Part shown: positions 1-8,035 of the stretch, one piece after another
Position numbering within the stretch: the stretch's first letter is position 1
How the letters are laid out: every line of letters begins with the position of its first letter
Translations under genes and position numbers: made by a program
NCBI GenBank assembly: GCA_003220475.1
Contig: QHSO01000030.1
Coordinates: 1-32,748, forward strand
From: Candidatus Rokuibacteriota bacterium
GTDB lineage: Bacteria; Methylomirabilota; Methylomirabilia; Rokubacteriales; CSP1-6
Reading direction: 5' to 3'
DNA length: 32,748 nt
The notes under the pieces: generated by a model
Seen by the model: only the letters and a program-made list of their open reading frames with translations
What the model was told of the DNA's origin: nothing
Databases searched by the model: none

Positions 1-1
1 T

Positions 2-190
2 GCGCTCCGGCGTGCGCCGGAGATATTCACTACCAAGGGTCTGGGCGCCGCACGGGGCCGCTAGCAGGCTTCGGGCGGCGCGATCAACGAGTCCGGTGGC
101 CCATTCTCCATCCACACCTCCTGGATTGGAGTTGCCCTCGACGGCTGCGGAGACAACGTCTCCGTCGCCGTAGGTATCGGTCTACTCCCC
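2..190 (+). pseudogene. Relic of a sensor histidine kinase ATPase (HATPase_c) C-terminus
   Basis: Reading the plus strand in the frame of position 17 gives PEIFTTKGLGAARGR, then a TAG stop at 62-64, then in the same frame a stretch containing INESGG, FSIHTS and IGV. Intact PAS-type sensor kinases end with an F-x-TTKG-x-G-x-GTGLGL block followed by a SGGHI-x-V-x-S-x-x-G-x-G-T block. The order and spacing match, but the GTGLGL glycines are lost, a stop is present and the TTF tail is missing. I infer a decayed 3' end of a kinase gene whose remainder lies before the window. It faces the minus-strand permease gene tail-to-tail. The match is by eye only, so another origin is possible. Confidence 0.45.
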
Positions 191-212
191 CCGGCCGTGG
201 TCGTCAAGCGGT

Positions 213-1142
213 TCAGCGGCCGCCGCGAAGTCGCGGATCAAGGACGTCGCGCAGCGCATCGCCGAGCATGTTGAAGCCGAAGACCGCGAGCGAGATCGCG
301 ACGCCTGGCCAGATGGCCATCCACGGTGCGCGCAGCATGTAGGTACGGCCCGAGCCCGACAGCATCGCGCCCCACGAGGGATACGGCGGGGGGACGCCGA
401 AGCCGAGGAACGAGAGCGCCGACTCGGCAAGGATGACGGCGCCGAGGCCGATGGTGGCCAGGATGATGATGGTGGCCACGACGTTCGGCAGGAGATGGCG
501 CACGATGATCCGCATGTGACCGCAGCCCATCGCGCGCGCCGCCTCGACGAACTGGCTTTGCATGACGGTGAGGGTCGCGCCGCGGATCACGCGCGAGTTC
601 GTCGCCGTGGCGATGATGGCGATGGAGACGATGAGGTTCAGCGGTCCGGGACCGAGGACGGCCATCACGGAGAGGATGATCACGAGGTAGGGAAACGACA
701 GCCACGCGTCGACCACGCGCTGCACGGCGAGATCCCACGGGCCGCCGAAGTAGGCGCTGGAGACACCGATGGCGGTGGCCACGACGATCGCGAGCGCGAT
801 CGTGGCGAAACCGACCGTGACCGACACGCGGGCGCCGTACACGATGCGACTCCACATGTCGCGGCTCAGGTTGTCCGTGCCGAGCCAATGCGCCGCGCTC
901 GGCGGCGTCATCCGCGCGCCGCGGACGGTCTCGTCGTACCGATACGGCGCGATCTGTTCCGCGAAGACCGCCATGACCAGCATCGCCAGCACGATCATGC
1001 CGCCGATGGCGCCGAGCGGCTTTCTCCGCGCGAAATGCGCGACGGCGAGGGCCCAGCGCACGGCGACGGTGCGCGGCCGCGCGCCGGCCGGTGCGGGCGC
1101 GGCGCCGTTCAGCTCGAGCGTGGCCGACGTCGTCGCGCTCAA
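213..1142 (-). CDS. Peptide/nickel-type ABC transporter permease, DppC family
   Basis: Inner-membrane permease of a peptide-class importer of about 309 residues. A cytoplasmic tail of about 40 residues precedes the first membrane helix. The DppC signature LGTDNLSRDMWSRIVYGAR lies near residue 88, and the EAA loop that contacts the ATPase (EAARAMG...HLLPNV) near residue 200. The C-terminus has the usual LSFLGFGVPPPYPSWG and DPRLR. The start is inferred as TTG at 1140-1142, overlapping the TGA of the upstream permease (1139-1141), which fits translational coupling. No ATG exists near the expected N-terminus. It is the last gene of the run. No ATPase gene follows, so the ATPases must be encoded elsewhere. 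The substrate cannot be told from sequence. Confidence 0.9.
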   Translation of the reverse strand: MSATTSATLELNGAAPAPAGARPRTVAVRWALAVAHFARRKPLGAIGGMIVLAMLVMAVFAEQIAPYRYDETVRGARMTPPSAAHWLGTDNLSRDMWSRIVYGARVSVTVGFATIALAIVVATAIGVSSAYFGGPWDLAVQRVVDAWLSFPYLVIILSVMAVLGPGPLNLIVSIAIIATATNSRVIRGATLTVMQSQFVEAARAMGCGHMRIIVRHLLPNVVATIIILATIGLGAVILAESALSFLGFGVPPPYPSWGAMLSGSGRTYMLRAPWMAIWPGVAISLAVFGFNMLGDALRDVLDPRLRGGR

Positions 1143-2083
1143 TAGCGGATCCGCGGATCGAGCACGGCATAGAGCGCGTCGACCACGAGGTTGACGAGCA
1201 CGACCGTGGAGACGACGAGCAGGTTCACGCCCTGGATCACCGGATAGTCGCGCTGGTTGATGGCGTCGAAGAGGAAGCGGCTCACGCCGGGCAGCCCGAA
1301 GATCTGCTCGATGATGACGGTGCCGCCCAGGATGAGCGGCAGCTGCGTGCCCAAGAGCGTGATGACCGGGATCACCGCGTTGCGCAGCCCGTGTTTGATC
1401 ACCACCGCGCGCTCGGTGAGTCCTTTCGCCCACGCCGTGCGCACGTAGTCCTGGCGCAGCACCTCCAGCAGCATGCCGCGCGTCAGCCGCATGAGCGCGG
1501 CCGCCGAGGCGATGCCGAGGATCAGGGCCGGCAGCAGGATCTGCGCGACGTGAGCCACCGGGTCCTGGCGGAACTCCACGAAGCCGGTGACGGGGCGCCA
1601 GCCCCACCAGATCGCCGGCAGCACGATCAGCAGCGTGGCCAGCCAGAAGTTCGGGACGGACAGACCGAGGATCGCCAGGCTGCGCAGCACGTAGTCGGAG
1701 AGACTGTCCTGCCGCGCCGCCGCCACCACGCCGATCGGAAGCGCGATCAGCAGCGCGCTGACGGTGGCGTACAGCGCGAGCTCGCCCGTGACCGGCAGCC
1801 GCTGGGCCAGCTCGCTCAGTACGGGCCGGCGTGTCCACAGCGATTCGCCGAGATCGCCGCGCGCGGTGCGAGCGAGCCACTCGACGTACTGGACGTGGAA
1901 GGGCCGGTCCAGGCCGAGCTTGGCGCGCAGCTCGTCGATGTCCTTGGCGTACGACGTCTCGGCCAGCATGAGCTGCACGGCGTCGCCCGGAATCAGCCGC
2001 GGCAGCATGAAGACGATCGCGCTCGCGATGAGCAGCGAGGGCACGGCGACGAGTAACCGGCGCGCCAGATACCGCTTCAGCAC
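1139..2083 (-). CDS. Peptide/nickel-type ABC transporter permease, DppB family
   Basis: First permease of the importer, 314 residues, the normal length for DppB/OppB. It begins MLKRYLARRLL, the positively charged start typical of the family, followed by a membrane helix (about residues 11-30). The periplasmic segment has LGLDRPFHVQYVEWL and GDLGESLW. The EAA motif (DYVRTAWAKGL...HGLRNAVIPV) is near residue 205. The C-terminus reads INQRDYPVIQG and ends DPRIRY, all family hallmarks. The gene lies 22 nt downstream of the binding-protein gene and its stop overlaps the start of the DppC-like gene, so the three are one transcription unit. Confidence 0.92.
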   Translation of the reverse strand: MLKRYLARRLLVAVPSLLIASAIVFMLPRLIPGDAVQLMLAETSYAKDIDELRAKLGLDRPFHVQYVEWLARTARGDLGESLWTRRPVLSELAQRLPVTGELALYATVSALLIALPIGVVAAARQDSLSDYVLRSLAILGLSVPNFWLATLLIVLPAIWWGWRPVTGFVEFRQDPVAHVAQILLPALILGIASAAALMRLTRGMLLEVLRQDYVRTAWAKGLTERAVVIKHGLRNAVIPVITLLGTQLPLILGGTVIIEQIFGLPGVSRFLFDAINQRDYPVIQGVNLLVVSTVVLVNLVVDALYAVLDPRIRY

Positions 2084-2105
2084 GCCGGCGTACGCTCCGC
2101 GCGCC

Positions 2106-3731
2106 TCAGCGGTCGAGCCAGGCGGCCATCAGGCGGCCGCCATAGTCGTAGCCGAGGTTGGGGCCGTAGTTCTTCAGCGCGCCGTCCCACACCACCGTGT
2201 ACATCGTGCCGACCGATGTCGTGTAGTAGACCTGTTTCGCGAGGTAGCGCTGGGCCTCGTGGATCAGCTCGCGACGCTTCCCGACGTCGAAGGTCCGCCG
2301 CTGCCGGACGAGCATGTCGGCCACGACGGGGTCGTTCACGTGGCTCTGGTTCTTCATCTCGCCGGGGTAGTAATAGCCGAACAGATAGTTGTCACCGTCG
2401 AGGAACGGCGTCTGCGGCCCGAAGGCCAGCGAGTCGAATTTGCCGTAGAAGCACGTCGAGATGTACGCCCCGTACTCCTTGGTGTCGAGCTTGGCGTCGA
2501 TCCCGACGTCCTTGAAGTACTTCACGACGAGCTGCGCGTGATCGACGACGATCGGAGTCCCGTACGTCGTCCAGCAAATCGTCGCCGGGAAGCCGTTGGG
2601 ATAACCCGCGGCGGCGAGGAGCCGCTTGGCCTCCTTCGGGTCGTACGCGAAGTTCTTGGCGCCGTCGCCAAGCTGGTCCACCGGCAACGACCAGTCCTTC
2701 AGCGCCAGCGGCACGCCCGGCGGATTCGCCACGCCCGAGCCCTCGTAGAGTGTGTCGATCAACGCCTTGCGGTCGAGCGCCATCGACATCGCCTGGCGCA
2801 CGCGCAGGTCGCTGAACGGCTTCTGGTCCACGCGCATCGAAACGTGATTGCCGACGTTGCCGGGAAACTCCGCGACGCGAAGATTGGGCCGCTTCGTCTT
2901 CAGCGTGTCACGGAGCTGCAGCCAATCTGATCGGACGATGCCGCCGGGAAGCTCCCAGCCGAGGTCGTACTTGCCGGCCAAGAACGAGGCCGTGCGCGAG
3001 GCGTTGTCCTCGTCGACGGTGACCTCGACGCGATCGATGTAGGGCTGGCCCGCGACGAAATAGGCCGGGTGGCGCACGTACGTGTAGCCGATGTTCGGCC
3101 GGTAGCTGTCCAGCATCCATGGCCCAGTCCCGATCACCGACTCCCAGGGCTTGAGGTCGCCATACTTGTCGACGACTTCCTTGGCGACGATGGCGACGGC
3201 CATGGGATTGGCGAGCATGTCCAGGAACCAGGCGAACGGCTCCTTCAGCGTGAACTTCACGGTGTACTTGTCGGGCGCCTCGACCTTGTCCACCGAGCGA
3301 AGCATGTAGGCGTTGGCGTTGCCCTTCACCGTGAGGAACCGTTCGACCGTATAGCGCACGTCCTCCGCGGTCAGCTCGCGGCCGTTCACCGGCGGCTTGT
3401 TGTGCCAGCGCACGCCTCGGCGAAGCTTGAAGACGTACGTTGTCTCGTTCGGCTGCGTCCAGGACTCGGCGAGGTCCCCCTCGATGACGAGGCTGCCTGG
3501 CGCGACGCCCGGCCCCGCCTTGTGTTTCACCAGGCGGCTGTGCGTGAAGGTGTGCGCGATGTGCGTCTTGTACGAGATGGTCTGGTCGAGATCCCAGTTC
3601 GGCGGATCCCACAGTCGCAACGCGAGGGTGCCGCCGCGTCGCGGCGTCTGCGCGCTCGCAGTGCGTGGCAGCAGCGTGGTGGCGGCGAGCGTCGCGCCGC
3701 CGGCGAGCACGTCACGTCGCCTGAGCTCCAT
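2106..3731 (-). CDS. ABC transporter substrate-binding protein, family 5 (peptide/nickel type)
   Basis: Periplasmic solute-binding protein of SBP_bac_5 type, 541 residues. The N-terminus MELRRRDVLAGGATLAATT with a following A-S-A cleavage site is a twin-arginine-like signal peptide (RRRDVL). Family landmarks are present in order: LAESWTQPNETTYVFKLRRG near residue 90, RWHNKPPVNGRELTAEDV, the VxAPDKYTVKFTL strand, IGTGPWMLDSY, and VRQAMSMALDRKALIDTL near residue 315. An AGGAGG ribosome-binding site sits 4 nt before the ATG. It precedes its two permeases and follows the aminotransferase gene by 26 nt. The ligand is unknown; an amine or amino-acid derivative would suit the neighbouring aminotransferase, but that is inference. 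Confidence 0.92.
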   Translation of the reverse strand: MELRRRDVLAGGATLAATTLLPRTASAQTPRRGGTLALRLWDPPNWDLDQTISYKTHIAHTFTHSRLVKHKAGPGVAPGSLVIEGDLAESWTQPNETTYVFKLRRGVRWHNKPPVNGRELTAEDVRYTVERFLTVKGNANAYMLRSVDKVEAPDKYTVKFTLKEPFAWFLDMLANPMAVAIVAKEVVDKYGDLKPWESVIGTGPWMLDSYRPNIGYTYVRHPAYFVAGQPYIDRVEVTVDEDNASRTASFLAGKYDLGWELPGGIVRSDWLQLRDTLKTKRPNLRVAEFPGNVGNHVSMRVDQKPFSDLRVRQAMSMALDRKALIDTLYEGSGVANPPGVPLALKDWSLPVDQLGDGAKNFAYDPKEAKRLLAAAGYPNGFPATICWTTYGTPIVVDHAQLVVKYFKDVGIDAKLDTKEYGAYISTCFYGKFDSLAFGPQTPFLDGDNYLFGYYYPGEMKNQSHVNDPVVADMLVRQRRTFDVGKRRELIHEAQRYLAKQVYYTTSVGTMYTVVWDGALKNYGPNLGYDYGGRLMAAWLDR

Positions 3732-3757
3732 GGGGCCTCCTGGGCGTGTCGGAGCGA

Positions 3758-4909
3758 TCAGCTACGCGCGAGCGTCGCGAGCACCTCGTCGAAGATGGCC
3801 AGCGTCTCTGCGACGTCGGTGTCGGAATGCGCGAGCGACACGTAGATCTTGTTCACGGCCTTCACCACGCCGCGCCGGAGCAGCTCCTGATTGAATCGCG
3901 TGATCTTCGCGCGATCGGCGGTCAGCGTGGCGCGGTAGTCGACGATCGGACGGTCGGTGAAGAACAGGTCGAAGACCGGCGGCTCGCCGCTCACCTGCGC
4001 GGCCACGCCGTGCTTCGTCACCGCCGCCTGCAGCCCGGCCTTCAGCCGCGCACCCGTCTGGAACAGCCGCTCGTACGTACCGGGCTTGCGCAGCTCGGCG
4101 AGGGTGGCGAGGCCCGCCGCGGCCGCGATGGCGTTGCCGTTGAAGGTGCCGGCCTGCCAGACGTAGTCGGGGGTGCCGTCGAGCGCGGCGTCGAAGTGAC
4201 GCATGATCGCGGTCGGTCCCGCGATGCACGCGAGCGGGAAGCCGCCCGCGACGACCTTGCCGAAAGCGGCGAGGTCGGGCACGACCTTGTAGAACTCCTG
4301 CGCGCCGCCGTACGCGAAGCGAAAGCCGGTGACGATCTCGTCGAACACGAGCGGCACGCCATCGTTGTAGGGCGCGATCAGCACCTCACCGTCGATCACG
4401 TGCGGAATGCCGGCGGAGTCGGCCATGGGCGCCGGGAAGGCCTTCGGCGACCGCGGCACCACGCTCATGAGCACGTAGTCGTGCGTGCCATGGAAGCCGC
4501 CCTCGAATTTCATGATCTTGTCGCGCTTGCGATAGGCGCGCGCCACGCGCAGCGCGAAGAACGTCGCCTCGCTGCCGCTGGCCGTGTAGCGCACCTGCTC
4601 GGCGCACGGCACGGCGGCCACGATTTCCTCGGCCAGTCGGATCGCGGGCTCGTTCACGATGAAATACGAGGTGCCGCGCGCCATCTGCCGCTGCACGGCG
4701 TCCACCACCGCGGGATGCGCGTGGCCGAGCAGCATCGGCCCGGAGCCGAGCAGGTAGTCGAGATAGCGCCGTCCGTTCATGTCGTAGAGATAGGCGCCGC
4801 GGCCCTCACGCACGACGAACTCGAGGCCGGGGCCCGAGCGGTGACTGCCGAGAAGCCCACCGGGAAGCACGCGCGCAGCGCGCGCGAGCAGCACGTTCTG
4901 ATCAGTCAT
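3758..4909 (-). CDS. Class III aminotransferase (glutamate-1-semialdehyde aminomutase-like) with an internal deletion
   Basis: PLP-dependent fold type I enzyme related to HemL. The phosphate-binding SGSEAT (residues 111-116), FEGGFHGTHDY (135-145), the PLP-nitrogen aspartate in VFDE (D190) and the Schiff-base lysine (K218 in GKVVAGGFP) are all seen. The protein is only 383 residues against about 430 for relatives. YND (181-183) runs directly into GVPLVFDE, so about 47 residues normally found there, including the conserved IVEPV strand, are missing in frame. This could be a true variant, an inactive enzyme or an assembly collapse. The gene sits between an alcohol dehydrogenase and a transporter operon, so a catabolic amine or amino-acid role is more likely than heme synthesis. 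Confidence 0.85.
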   Translation of the reverse strand: MTDQNVLLARAARVLPGGLLGSHRSGPGLEFVVREGRGAYLYDMNGRRYLDYLLGSGPMLLGHAHPAVVDAVQRQMARGTSYFIVNEPAIRLAEEIVAAVPCAEQVRYTASGSEATFFALRVARAYRKRDKIMKFEGGFHGTHDYVLMSVVPRSPKAFPAPMADSAGIPHVIDGEVLIAPYNDGVPLVFDEIVTGFRFAYGGAQEFYKVVPDLAAFGKVVAGGFPLACIAGPTAIMRHFDAALDGTPDYVWQAGTFNGNAIAAAAGLATLAELRKPGTYERLFQTGARLKAGLQAAVTKHGVAAQVSGEPPVFDLFFTDRPIVDYRATLTADRAKITRFNQELLRRGVVKAVNKIYVSLAHSDTDVAETLAIFDEVLATLARS

Positions 4910-4936
4910 GGCAAGACCATCCTTGCTGAGAGTGCG

Positions 4937-5932
4937 TCATGATACCAGAACTCCCGAGCCCGCAAACGCGCCGCGCTTGAGCGCGCTGAGCGCGCGGTTG
5001 GCATCGGTGAGCGCGAACGTCGTGGTCGCGAGCCGCACCGGGATCCGCGCCGCTTCGGCGAGCAGCGCCTCGCCGTCCGCCCGCGTGTTCGCCGTGACCG
5101 ATCGCACCTGCCGCTCGTAAAAGAGATCGCGCGTGTAGTCGAGCGGCGGCGTCGGGGTCATGTAGATGCCGGCGAGGGCCAGCGTGCCCCCGCGCGCGAG
5201 CCGCTGTAGCGCGACGGGAACGAGCTCACCGACGGGCGCGAAGACGATCGCCGAGTCGAGCGGCTCCGGCGGCACGTCGCCGAGGTCGCCCGTCCACACG
5301 GCGCCGAGCGCGCGGGCCAGCTCGCGGTGCGACGGCTCGCGCGTGAGGACGTACACGCGCGCGCCGCGCGCGCGGGAAATCTGAAGGGTGACGTGCGCGG
5401 AGGAGCCGAAGCCCCAGAGGCCGAGCCGCCCGCCGGCCGGCACCGCCGCGCGCTCGAGCGCCCGGAACCCGATGATGCCCGCGCAGAGCAGCGGCGCCGC
5501 CTCCACGTCGCCGAAGACGGCGGGAATGGCGTACGCGAACGCGGCGGGCACGACGGCGAACTCGGCGAAGCCGCCGTCGGCGTGCCAGCCCGTGAACTCC
5601 GCGCGCTCGCACAGGTTCTCGCGTGCCGACACGCAATACGCGCAGCGGCCGCACGTGCGCCGCAGCCACGCGATGCCCACGCGGTCGCCGCGGGCGAACC
5701 GCCCGCCGGCGGTCGCAGACTCCACGACCCCGACCACCTGATGGCCCGGCACGATGCGCTTGCGCACCGGCGGCAGATCGCCCTCGACGACGTGGAGATC
5801 GGTGCGGCAGATCCCGCACGCGCGCACGCGCACGAGCAGCTCGTCGTCGCCGGGCGCCGGCACGGGAACGTCTTCGCACCGGAGCGGCTGCGTCTCGATC
5901 GGCGCCTGGCCGTGCAGCACCATGGCGCGCAC
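4937..5932 (-). CDS. Zinc-dependent alcohol dehydrogenase family protein
   Basis: Medium-chain dehydrogenase/reductase of 331 residues. It has the catalytic-zinc cysteine in GICRTDLHVVEGDLP (near residue 42), GHQVVGVVE with the zinc histidine, and a structural-zinc knuckle CGRCAYCVSARENLC. The nucleotide-binding loop LGLWGFGSSAHVTLQ is a modified GxGxxG. The overall pattern resembles the small zinc-binding ADH group that handles alcohols or aldehydes with NAD(P). A GTG start at 5930-5932 lies 6 nt after the lyase stop; an ATG at 5921-5923 is an alternative. It probably interconverts an alcohol and an aldehyde in the same pathway as the flanking lyase and aminotransferase. Confidence 0.85.
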   Translation of the reverse strand: MRAMVLHGQAPIETQPLRCEDVPVPAPGDDELLVRVRACGICRTDLHVVEGDLPPVRKRIVPGHQVVGVVESATAGGRFARGDRVGIAWLRRTCGRCAYCVSARENLCERAEFTGWHADGGFAEFAVVPAAFAYAIPAVFGDVEAAPLLCAGIIGFRALERAAVPAGGRLGLWGFGSSAHVTLQISRARGARVYVLTREPSHRELARALGAVWTGDLGDVPPEPLDSAIVFAPVGELVPVALQRLARGGTLALAGIYMTPTPPLDYTRDLFYERQVRSVTANTRADGEALLAEAARIPVRLATTTFALTDANRALSALKRGAFAGSGVLVS

Positions 5933-5938
5933 CGCGGG

Positions 5939-6811
5939 TCAGCCTCCCGCGCGGGCGATGAGCTTCTTGGCGAGCGCCAGGTGCGGCGCGTCCACCATCC
6001 GGCCCTTGAAGCGGAACGCGTAGGCGCCGCGCGCGGCGTGCTCGGCGAAGGCCGCCACCAGCTCGCGCGCCTCTGTCACGGCCTCTTTCGACGGCGTGAA
6101 GACGTCGTTGATGACCGCGATCTGGCTCGGATGGATCGAGATCTTGCCCACGAAGCCCATCGCCACGCCGTCCTCGCACTCGCGCCGCAGACCGTCCAGG
6201 TCGGCGATATCCGTGTACACGGTGTCGAGCGCGTCGACGCCGGCGGCGGAGGCCGCGATCGCGCACATCGTGCGCGCGTAGCGCGGGATGTCGAGATAGG
6301 CGCCCCGCGCGTCGCGCACGCGCGGCAGACCCATGGCCGCGCCGAGGTCCTCGATGCCCCACGAGATGGCGACGGTGCGCGGCGTGGCGGTGGCGACGTC
6401 GCGGATGTTCAGCAGCCCTTCCGGCGTCTCCGTCGCGATGAGCACCAGCCGCGTGCTGCCGTGCGGAATTCCGCGGCGATGCTCGAGCCCGTCGAGGATC
6501 TGCGCAATCTCTCTCACGTCCGCCGCGTGACGCGGCTTGGGCACCACGTATCCGGTCGGCCGGCCGGCGATGGTCTCCGCGAGATCGTCGTGGCCGAGGC
6601 CCGTGGCGAGCGGGTTCATGCGCACCCAGCGCTCACGGCCGCCGAAGTCGCGCCCCAGCCACTCGCGCACGATCGGTCGGGTGGCCGCCTTGAGATCCGG
6701 CGGCACCGCGTCCTCGAGATCGAGAATGAGCCCGTCGGCCGGCAGCGTGAGCGCTCGGTCGAGCATGCGCTGCTGTCCGCCCGGGACGAAGTGCAGCGAG
6801 CGCCGCGGCAT
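5939..6811 (-). CDS. CoA-ester lyase, HpcH/HpaI aldolase family (CitE-like)
   Basis: Mg-dependent lyase of 290 residues of the citrate lyase beta/malyl-CoA lyase family, which splits or forms 3-hydroxyacyl-CoA esters such as malyl-CoA or methylmalyl-CoA. It begins RRSLHFVPGGQQRM and has the DGLILDLEDAV strand, the arginine in WVRMNP, the metal-binding glutamate in ATETPEG and the aspartate in WGIEDLGAAMG. SIHPSQ near the C-terminus closes the active site. The upstream MaoC gene is 30 nt away; the same pairing of hydratase and lyase is found in mesaconyl/methylmalyl-CoA pathways. The precise CoA ester cannot be told here. Confidence 0.88.
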   Translation of the reverse strand: MPRRSLHFVPGGQQRMLDRALTLPADGLILDLEDAVPPDLKAATRPIVREWLGRDFGGRERWVRMNPLATGLGHDDLAETIAGRPTGYVVPKPRHAADVREIAQILDGLEHRRGIPHGSTRLVLIATETPEGLLNIRDVATATPRTVAISWGIEDLGAAMGLPRVRDARGAYLDIPRYARTMCAIAASAAGVDALDTVYTDIADLDGLRRECEDGVAMGFVGKISIHPSQIAVINDVFTPSKEAVTEARELVAAFAEHAARGAYAFRFKGRMVDAPHLALAKKLIARAGG

Positions 6812-6841
6812 CAGCGTGCCCTCGCCCGACGCGGCGCGGCC

Positions 6842-7315
6842 TCAGCCCGCACTGCGCTTGCGCATCATCGCGTTACGGCGCGCGCGCATCACGAGCTCGC
6901 CGTGCTGATTCTTCGCGCGGTGCTCGAACGTCACGATGCCCCACTGGGGACGGGACTTCGATTCGCGCTTGTCCACGATCTCCGTCTCCGCATAGAGCGT
7001 GTCGCCGTGAAACATCGGCTTGGGAAACTCCACGTGCTCGAAGCCGAGGTTGCCGACCGTCGTCCCGAGAGTAGTCTCGCCGACCGACAGCCCCACGGCG
7101 ATGCCGAGCGTGAGCAGACTGTTCACGAGCGGCTTGCCGAACTCGGCCTTGCCCGCGGCGTGGAAGTCGAGGTGCAGCGGCTGCGGGTTCATGGTCAGGC
7201 ACGTGAAGAAGACGTTGTCCGCCTCGGTGATCGTGCGCCCCGGCTGATGCGCGAGCACGACGCCGACCTCGAGCTCCTCGAAAAACTTGCCCGCCATCAT
7301 GCCCCTCTTGGTCAT
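6842..7315 (-). CDS. MaoC-family (hot-dog) enoyl-CoA hydratase/dehydratase
   Basis: About 157 residues with a single hot-dog fold. It carries [18 protein letters not shown] and PQPLHLD, the position of the catalytic aspartate/histidine pair of MaoC hydratases (here N-x-Q-P-L-H), and [14 protein letters not shown]. Likely role: hydration of an unsaturated CoA ester to the 3-hydroxy ester cleaved by the lyase encoded next. The start is taken as ATG at 7313-7315, with GAGG upstream at good distance. A downstream ATG pair (7295-7300), preceded by AGAGGGG, is an alternative. It appears to be the first gene of the minus-strand run. Confidence 0.85.
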   Translation of the reverse strand: MTKRGMMAGKFFEELEVGVVLAHQPGRTITEADNVFFTCLTMNPQPLHLDFHAAGKAEFGKPLVNSLLTLGIAVGLSVGETTLGTTVGNLGFEHVEFPKPMFHGDTLYAETEIVDKRESKSRPQWGIVTFEHRAKNQHGELVMRARRNAMMRKRSAG

Positions 7316-7418
7316 CGCTCGCCTCGGACGGCAGGCACTCACGCAGGCTCGCCTCGCCTGCGGCTGCGGCTCGCACGACGGCCCCGCGACGTCCTGCCCT
7401 GCGGCGGTGGGCGGATGG

Positions 7419-7424
7419 TAACAT
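7419..7424 (+). promoter_or_regulatory. -10 box for the zinc-ribbon membrane gene
   Basis: TAACAT preceded by TGG (extended -10 style). Transcription would begin about 7430, which is the ATG chosen for the downstream gene, so the message would be leaderless. No convincing -35 box. Confidence 0.4.
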
Positions 7425-7429
7425 TCCAG

Positions 7430-8035
7430 ATGTCCATGAGCGACGCCCCGCCTCCGGCCGCGCCCGGCACGGCCACCTGCGCGCGCTGCGACAAGCCGCT
7501 GACCGACGCCGATCGCGTTCTCGCGGTCGACCGCGCGTTCTGTCGGTCCTGCTACGAGACGCTGACGTTCGAGCTGCAGCAGGCGATGACACGGATGTCG
7601 CAGGACATCAACTATCCGCTGGCGGCGCTCGGTGCGGCGCTGGGCGGCGCCGCGGGCGCCCTGGCGTGGTGGGGCTTCACGGTGCTCACGCAGTTCGGCT
7701 TCGGCCTCATCGCCGTCGTCATCGGCTTCCTCGCCGGCCACGGCGCCGTGCGGTTCGCCGGTGGAAAGCGCAGCGCAGGGCTGCAGGCGATCGCCGTCGT
7801 CGCGGGCACGCTTGCGTTCCTGGTCGCGACCTATCTGGTGAACATGAGCTTCGTGAACCAGGTGCTGCACGAGCGTGGCGAGGGCTGGCGCGTCCCGTTT
7901 CCGCCCGACAGCCTGGAGACGCTCTATCGCGTCATCGCGCTGAACTTCGGGGTGATGAAGCTCGTGTTCCTCGCGATCGTGGTCTACGAGGCGTGGGTGA
8001 TACCGCGGCCGCCGAAGCTGGCGCTGGCCACGTGA
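7430..8035 (+). CDS. Zinc-ribbon membrane protein of unknown function
   Basis: About 201 residues, not recognised as a named family. The N-terminus carries two CxxC pairs (CARCDKPL and CRSCYETL) about 23 residues apart, a LIM- or B-box-like zinc ribbon. Four hydrophobic helices follow: [19 protein letters not shown], a helix around [14 protein letters not shown], one around [18 protein letters not shown], and a last around [14 protein letters not shown]. ATGs at 7415, 7430 and 7436 compete. 7415 overlaps the apparent -10, so 7430 is preferred. The stop (TGA 8033-8035) overlaps the ATG of the site-2 protease gene, so the two are probably co-translated and may work together at the membrane. Confidence 0.7.
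   Translation: MSMSDAPPPAAPGTATCARCDKPLTDADRVLAVDRAFCRSCYETLTFELQQAMTRMSQDINYPLAALGAALGGAAGALAWWGFTVLTQFGFGLIAVVIGFLAGHGAVRFAGGKRSAGLQAIAVVAGTLAFLVATYLVNMSFVNQVLHERGEGWRVPFPPDSLETLYRVIALNFGVMKLVFLAIVVYEAWVIPRPPKLALAT

Noticed and set aside
5-22. Perfect 8-bp inverted repeat CTCCGGCG/CGCCGGAG at the window start as a terminator
   Set aside because: The 2-nt loop cannot form as drawn, no T-run follows, and it lies in the kinase relic.
3758-4909. hemL (heme synthesis) assignment for the aminotransferase
   Set aside because: The operon is catabolic in character, the protein lacks a core segment, and the family has many non-heme members.
5327-7429. Very long plus-strand open frame (about 700 codons) before the zinc-ribbon gene
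   Set aside because: It is antisense to three well-recognised genes, its product is a low-complexity Arg/Ala/His-rich shadow, and only its last 200 codons form a real protein.
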